This document shows, one piece after another, positions 6,916 through 9,008 of a DNA stretch of 9,008 nt. Position numbers and translations under genes: made by a program. The notes under the pieces are model-generated. The model searched no databases. It had not been told where the DNA came from and was given only the letters and a program-made list of their open reading frames with translations. Where the stretch lies: NCBI GenBank assembly GCA_964592475.1, contig CAZQEZ010000157.1:1-9008 (forward strand), written 5' to 3'. Within the stretch, counting starts at the first letter, position 1; each line of letters begins with the position of its first letter. Source of the DNA: CAZQEZ01 sp964592475 (GTDB lineage Bacteria; Bacteroidota; Bacteroidia; Cytophagales; Cyclobacteriaceae).

Positions 6916-7365
6916 ATGAGTTTAGAGGTAGGTGATAAAGCTCCCGAGTTTGCAGGAGTTGATCAGGAAGGAAATCCAATAAAGCTTTCTGATTTTAAAG
7001 GTAAAAAAGTAGTATTGTATTTTTACCCGAAAGACAATACCCCCGGATGTACAGCCCAAGCTTGTAATTTGCGGGATAATTACAGTGACTTGCAAGCAGC
7101 CGGTTATGAAGTAATTGGCATAAGTAGTGATAGTGAAAAATCACATCAAAAATTTATAGATAAATTCGAATTGCCATTTCGACTTATTGCTGATACTGAC
7201 AAAAGCATTCATGAGCAATTTGGCACCTGGGTAGAAAAGTCGATGTATGGTAAGAAATATATGGGTACATCTCGTACTACTTTTGTAATTGACGAAAACG
7301 GGGTAATTTCCGAAATTATAGGTAAGGTAAAAACAAAAGAACATACCGCGCAAATATTGAAATAA
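6916..7365 (+). CDS. bcp: Thioredoxin-dependent peroxiredoxin, Bcp/PrxQ type
   Basis: This cytoplasmic thiol peroxidase reduces hydrogen peroxide and organic hydroperoxides and is recycled by thioredoxin. The 149-residue protein is one thioredoxin-fold domain of normal length. The active site is TPGCT at 42-46 with C45 the peroxidatic cysteine. C50, five residues on in the same helix, is the resolving cysteine of the PrxQ atypical 2-Cys mechanism. R120 in GTSRTTFVID completes the catalytic triad with T42. There is no signal peptide. The start ATG is two bases after the M23 stop, so it is almost certainly co-transcribed with the FAH and M23 genes. A hairpin terminator follows 12 bases after its stop. 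No stronger functional link to its neighbours is visible. Confidence 0.96.
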   Translation: MSLEVGDKAPEFAGVDQEGNPIKLSDFKGKKVVLYFYPKDNTPGCTAQACNLRDNYSDLQAAGYEVIGISSDSEKSHQKFIDKFELPFRLIADTDKSIHEQFGTWVEKSMYGKKYMGTSRTTFVIDENGVISEIIGKVKTKEHTAQILK

Positions 7366-7377
7366 AAATCTATACAA

Positions 7378-7401
7378 AAAGCCATGAGCATTCATGGCTT
7401 T
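7378..7401 (+). terminator. Terminator hairpin after bcp
   Basis: AAAGCCATGA (7378-7387) and TCATGGCTTT (7392-7401) form a perfect 10-bp stem with a 4-base loop, starting 12 bases after the bcp stop. The trailing T-run is short (CTTTGTTC), but the stem is strong and there is an A-run on its left side. It should end the 4435-7365 operon and separate it from the vWA gene. Confidence 0.8.
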
Positions 7402-7431
7402 GTTCCCAGATAAAAAAACACCCTTTTTATT

Positions 7432-7487
7432 ACGTTCAATATCTATTTTGATCTATTTTCACGTTCTTTGTTAAAGAAGCTTCTTTG
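7432..7487. repeat. Nested direct and inverted repeats in the vWA gene leader
   Basis: Three patterns are packed here. A tandem decamer, ATCTATTTTG then ATCTATTTTC (7441-7460), is bracketed by ACGTTC at 7432-7437 and 7461-7466. A perfect 14-bp palindrome AAAGAAGCTTCTTT (7473-7486) ends ten bases before the ATG. TTCTTTG occurs at both 7464-7470 and 7481-7487, so the AAAGAA between them can pair with either copy. This could be an operator cluster or an alternative-pairing leader. I found no exact TAnnTTTG box in the spacer. Confidence 0.45.
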
Positions 7488-7496
7488 TGAAAAATT

Positions 7497-8882
7497 ATGA
7501 TTAAAAGATTTCTGATTTTATTTGGCTTTGCTGCTTTTATTTTACTGCCCTCACTATATGGACAATCTGCACAGCAGCAAATTTCTGAACGTACCCGCAT
7601 CTTATTTCTTTTTGATGCCAGCGGTAGCATGTTGGCTCCATGGGAAAATACTTACCGTATTGCAGCAGCCAAAAAATTACTTTCCGATCTGGTAGATTCT
7701 CTAAGGGTAAACCCAAATTTAGAATTGGCACTGCGGGTATATGGTCATCAGTTTCATCGCAAATATCAAAACTGCAAGGATACACGCCTTGAAGTTCCTT
7801 TTGCAAAAAATAATCACGACGATATCAAGCGCAAATTACTCAATATAACCCCCCAGGGCACTACACCTATCGCCTATTCATTGCAACAAGCTGCTAATGA
7901 TTTTGACCCTAACACCAATACCAGAAACATCATCATAATCATTACAGATGGTATTGAATCATGTGATGGCGATCCTTGTGCTGTTTCATTAGCTTTACAA
8001 AGGCGCAATATTTTTCTTAAGCCATTTATTATTGGCATTGGCATGGATAAAAATTTTGAGGAGCAATTTAAATGTGTTGGTGAATTTGTTGATGCCAAAA
8101 ACATCAATAGTTTTCGACGTGCCCTTAGCTCAGCCATCACCCAAAGCTTGCAAAAAGCAACGGTAAGTGTAAAGTTGCTGGATATCAATAACCAGCCTAC
8201 CGAAACTAATGTGAATGTTACTTTCATGAATAGCTTTACCGGCGATGCGCAGTATGAATTTGTGCACTACCTCGACCGCTACGGCCGGCCAGATTCCGTG
8301 GAAGTTGACCCGGTTCTAAATTACGATCTGGTAGTTAACACTGTACCACGGGTAGTTTTGCGCGATGTTCACATTGAAGGGGGAAGACACAACGTGATCA
8401 GGGTTAAAAGTCCTCAAGGTAACCTGCAATTGAACATGTCGGGACATACCGAATACGCTGGTGGCGTACATGCGTTAATTAGAAAAGCCGGTAAAAGAAC
8501 GATAGAAAAAGTGCTTACACTTCCTGCCAAGCAAAAACTTTTGGTAGGAAATTATGATATAGAGGTATTAACCCTGCCACGCACCTATTTACGAAATGTA
8601 AGTATCAACCAAAGCCAAACTGCCGATTTAAATATTGAATCTCCGGGAGTAATCAATATTGTTTCTAGTTTTCCTGGTTACGGTAGCATTTATCAGCTTT
8701 TCCCCCAGGGAGGGCAACTTTGGGTTGCCAATATTGATGAAAACACAACCCGATCAATATTAGCTTTACAACCCGGGCGCTATAAATTTGTATTTCGGTC
8801 TAAAAATTCATTGGGAAGTAAGTACACCCAGTTTAAGCAAACCGATATAAGACCGGGAAGCACCGTAAATATTCGATTTTAA
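7497..8882 (+). CDS. Secreted von Willebrand factor type A domain protein with C-terminal beta repeats
   Basis: This 461-residue protein has an N-terminal signal peptide (about 1-23, ending YGQS) with no lipobox cysteine, so it is probably periplasmic or secreted. A vWA domain spans about residues 33-215. The metal-binding (MIDAS) motif is complete: DASGS at 40-44, T122 or T123 in GTTP, and D151 in ITDGIESC. Such domains bind protein partners through a divalent metal. Four cysteines (93, 156, 161, 193) lie within the domain and could form disulfides after export. Residues 222-461 appear to consist of three related beta-rich units of about 75-85 residues, each with a Tyr-containing strand (YDLVV 276, YDIEV 353, YKFVF 429) near its middle or end. 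It looks monocistronic, after a terminator. vWA proteins of this general layout are common in Bacteroidota, but the partner and function are unknown to me. Confidence 0.88.
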   Translation: MIKRFLILFGFAAFILLPSLYGQSAQQQISERTRILFLFDASGSMLAPWENTYRIAAAKKLLSDLVDSLRVNPNLELALRVYGHQFHRKYQNCKDTRLEVPFAKNNHDDIKRKLLNITPQGTTPIAYSLQQAANDFDPNTNTRNIIIIITDGIESCDGDPCAVSLALQRRNIFLKPFIIGIGMDKNFEEQFKCVGEFVDAKNINSFRRALSSAITQSLQKATVSVKLLDINNQPTETNVNVTFMNSFTGDAQYEFVHYLDRYGRPDSVEVDPVLNYDLVVNTVPRVVLRDVHIEGGRHNVIRVKSPQGNLQLNMSGHTEYAGGVHALIRKAGKRTIEKVLTLPAKQKLLVGNYDIEVLTLPRTYLRNVSINQSQTADLNIESPGVINIVSSFPGYGSIYQLFPQGGQLWVANIDENTTRSILALQPGRYKFVFRSKNSLGSKYTQFKQTDIRPGSTVNIRF

Positions 8883-9008
8883 TCCTTGGGAATATTTGCG
8901 CAATACTTGATAGGCGGGAGGTTGTAAAAAACAAAATATCTGCTATTGCTGTTGAAAATTGGTGAAATCCGGTTTACTTCTGAAAATAAAGCAGCTCCGG
9001 TATTTCGG
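8879..9008 (-). CDS. Possible C-terminal end of an unidentified minus-strand gene (partial)
   Basis: On the minus strand one frame is open from the window edge for 42 codons and ends in TAA at 8881-8879, overlapping the vWA stop by four bases. The visible end reads FVFYNLPPIKYCANIPKD. No plus-strand frame continues usefully here, and a convergent gene would explain why no separate intergenic region follows the vWA gene. A 42-codon open frame can arise by chance in AT-rich DNA, and no family is recognisable, so this is tentative. Confidence 0.4.
   Translation of the reverse strand, partial: RNTGAALFSEVNRISPIFNSNSRYFVFYNLPPIKYCANIPKD

Noticed and set aside
7141..7395. Two minus-strand open frames across bcp and its terminator
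   Set aside because: They overlap the well-supported peroxiredoxin gene and run through its terminator hairpin; neither peptide looks like a real protein.
1..9008. CRISPR arrays, insertion sequences, tRNA or rRNA genes
   Set aside because: No regularly spaced repeats, transposase-like frames, terminal inverted repeats, or tRNA or rRNA-like sequence were seen.

Overview
The window looks like an AT-rich chromosomal segment from a member of the Bacteroidota, possibly Cytophagales-like. The lineage is inferred from: a Bacteroidota-type -7 promoter box (TAnnTTTG), almost no Shine-Dalgarno sequences, a long M23 peptidase with a Bacteroidota-style C-terminal region, a secreted vWA protein of a kind common in that phylum, and cydA-cydB next to a small membrane ORF. 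The content is mostly housekeeping and cell-envelope genes. I see no mobile element, CRISPR array, tRNA or rRNA.

Layout. Bases 1-59 hold the last codons of a plus-strand gene that enters from the left. A strong bidirectional hairpin terminator (89-121) separates it from the minus-strand cytochrome bd operon: a small two-helix membrane protein (2638-2838), cydA (1245-2633) and cydB (167-1243), with gaps of 4 and 1 bases. A 70-base divergent spacer leads to a plus-strand YfcE-type metallophosphoesterase (2909-3415). This converges on a minus-strand M48 lipoprotein metalloprotease (3474-4271), with a 9-bp hairpin between the two stop codons.

After a 163-base divergent spacer with a perfect 10-bp inverted repeat and a TAATTTTG promoter box comes a plus-strand operon: a fumarylacetoacetate hydrolase-family enzyme (4435-5046), a secreted M23/LytM metallopeptidase overlapping it (5015-6913), and a Bcp/PrxQ peroxiredoxin (6916-7365), closed by a hairpin terminator (7378-7401). 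A repeat-rich leader then precedes a secreted vWA protein with three C-terminal beta-rich units (7497-8882). A possible minus-strand gene enters from the right edge and ends on the vWA stop codon.

Working together: the cyd genes encode a quinol oxidase with high oxygen affinity, and the small protein ahead of cydA may be an accessory subunit. The M48, M23 and vWA proteins all carry export signals and act in the envelope. The peroxiredoxin handles peroxides in the cytoplasm. No clearly novel multi-gene system is visible. The best leads are the small cyd-linked protein, the palindromic site at 4351-4388, and the vWA protein with its unusual leader.
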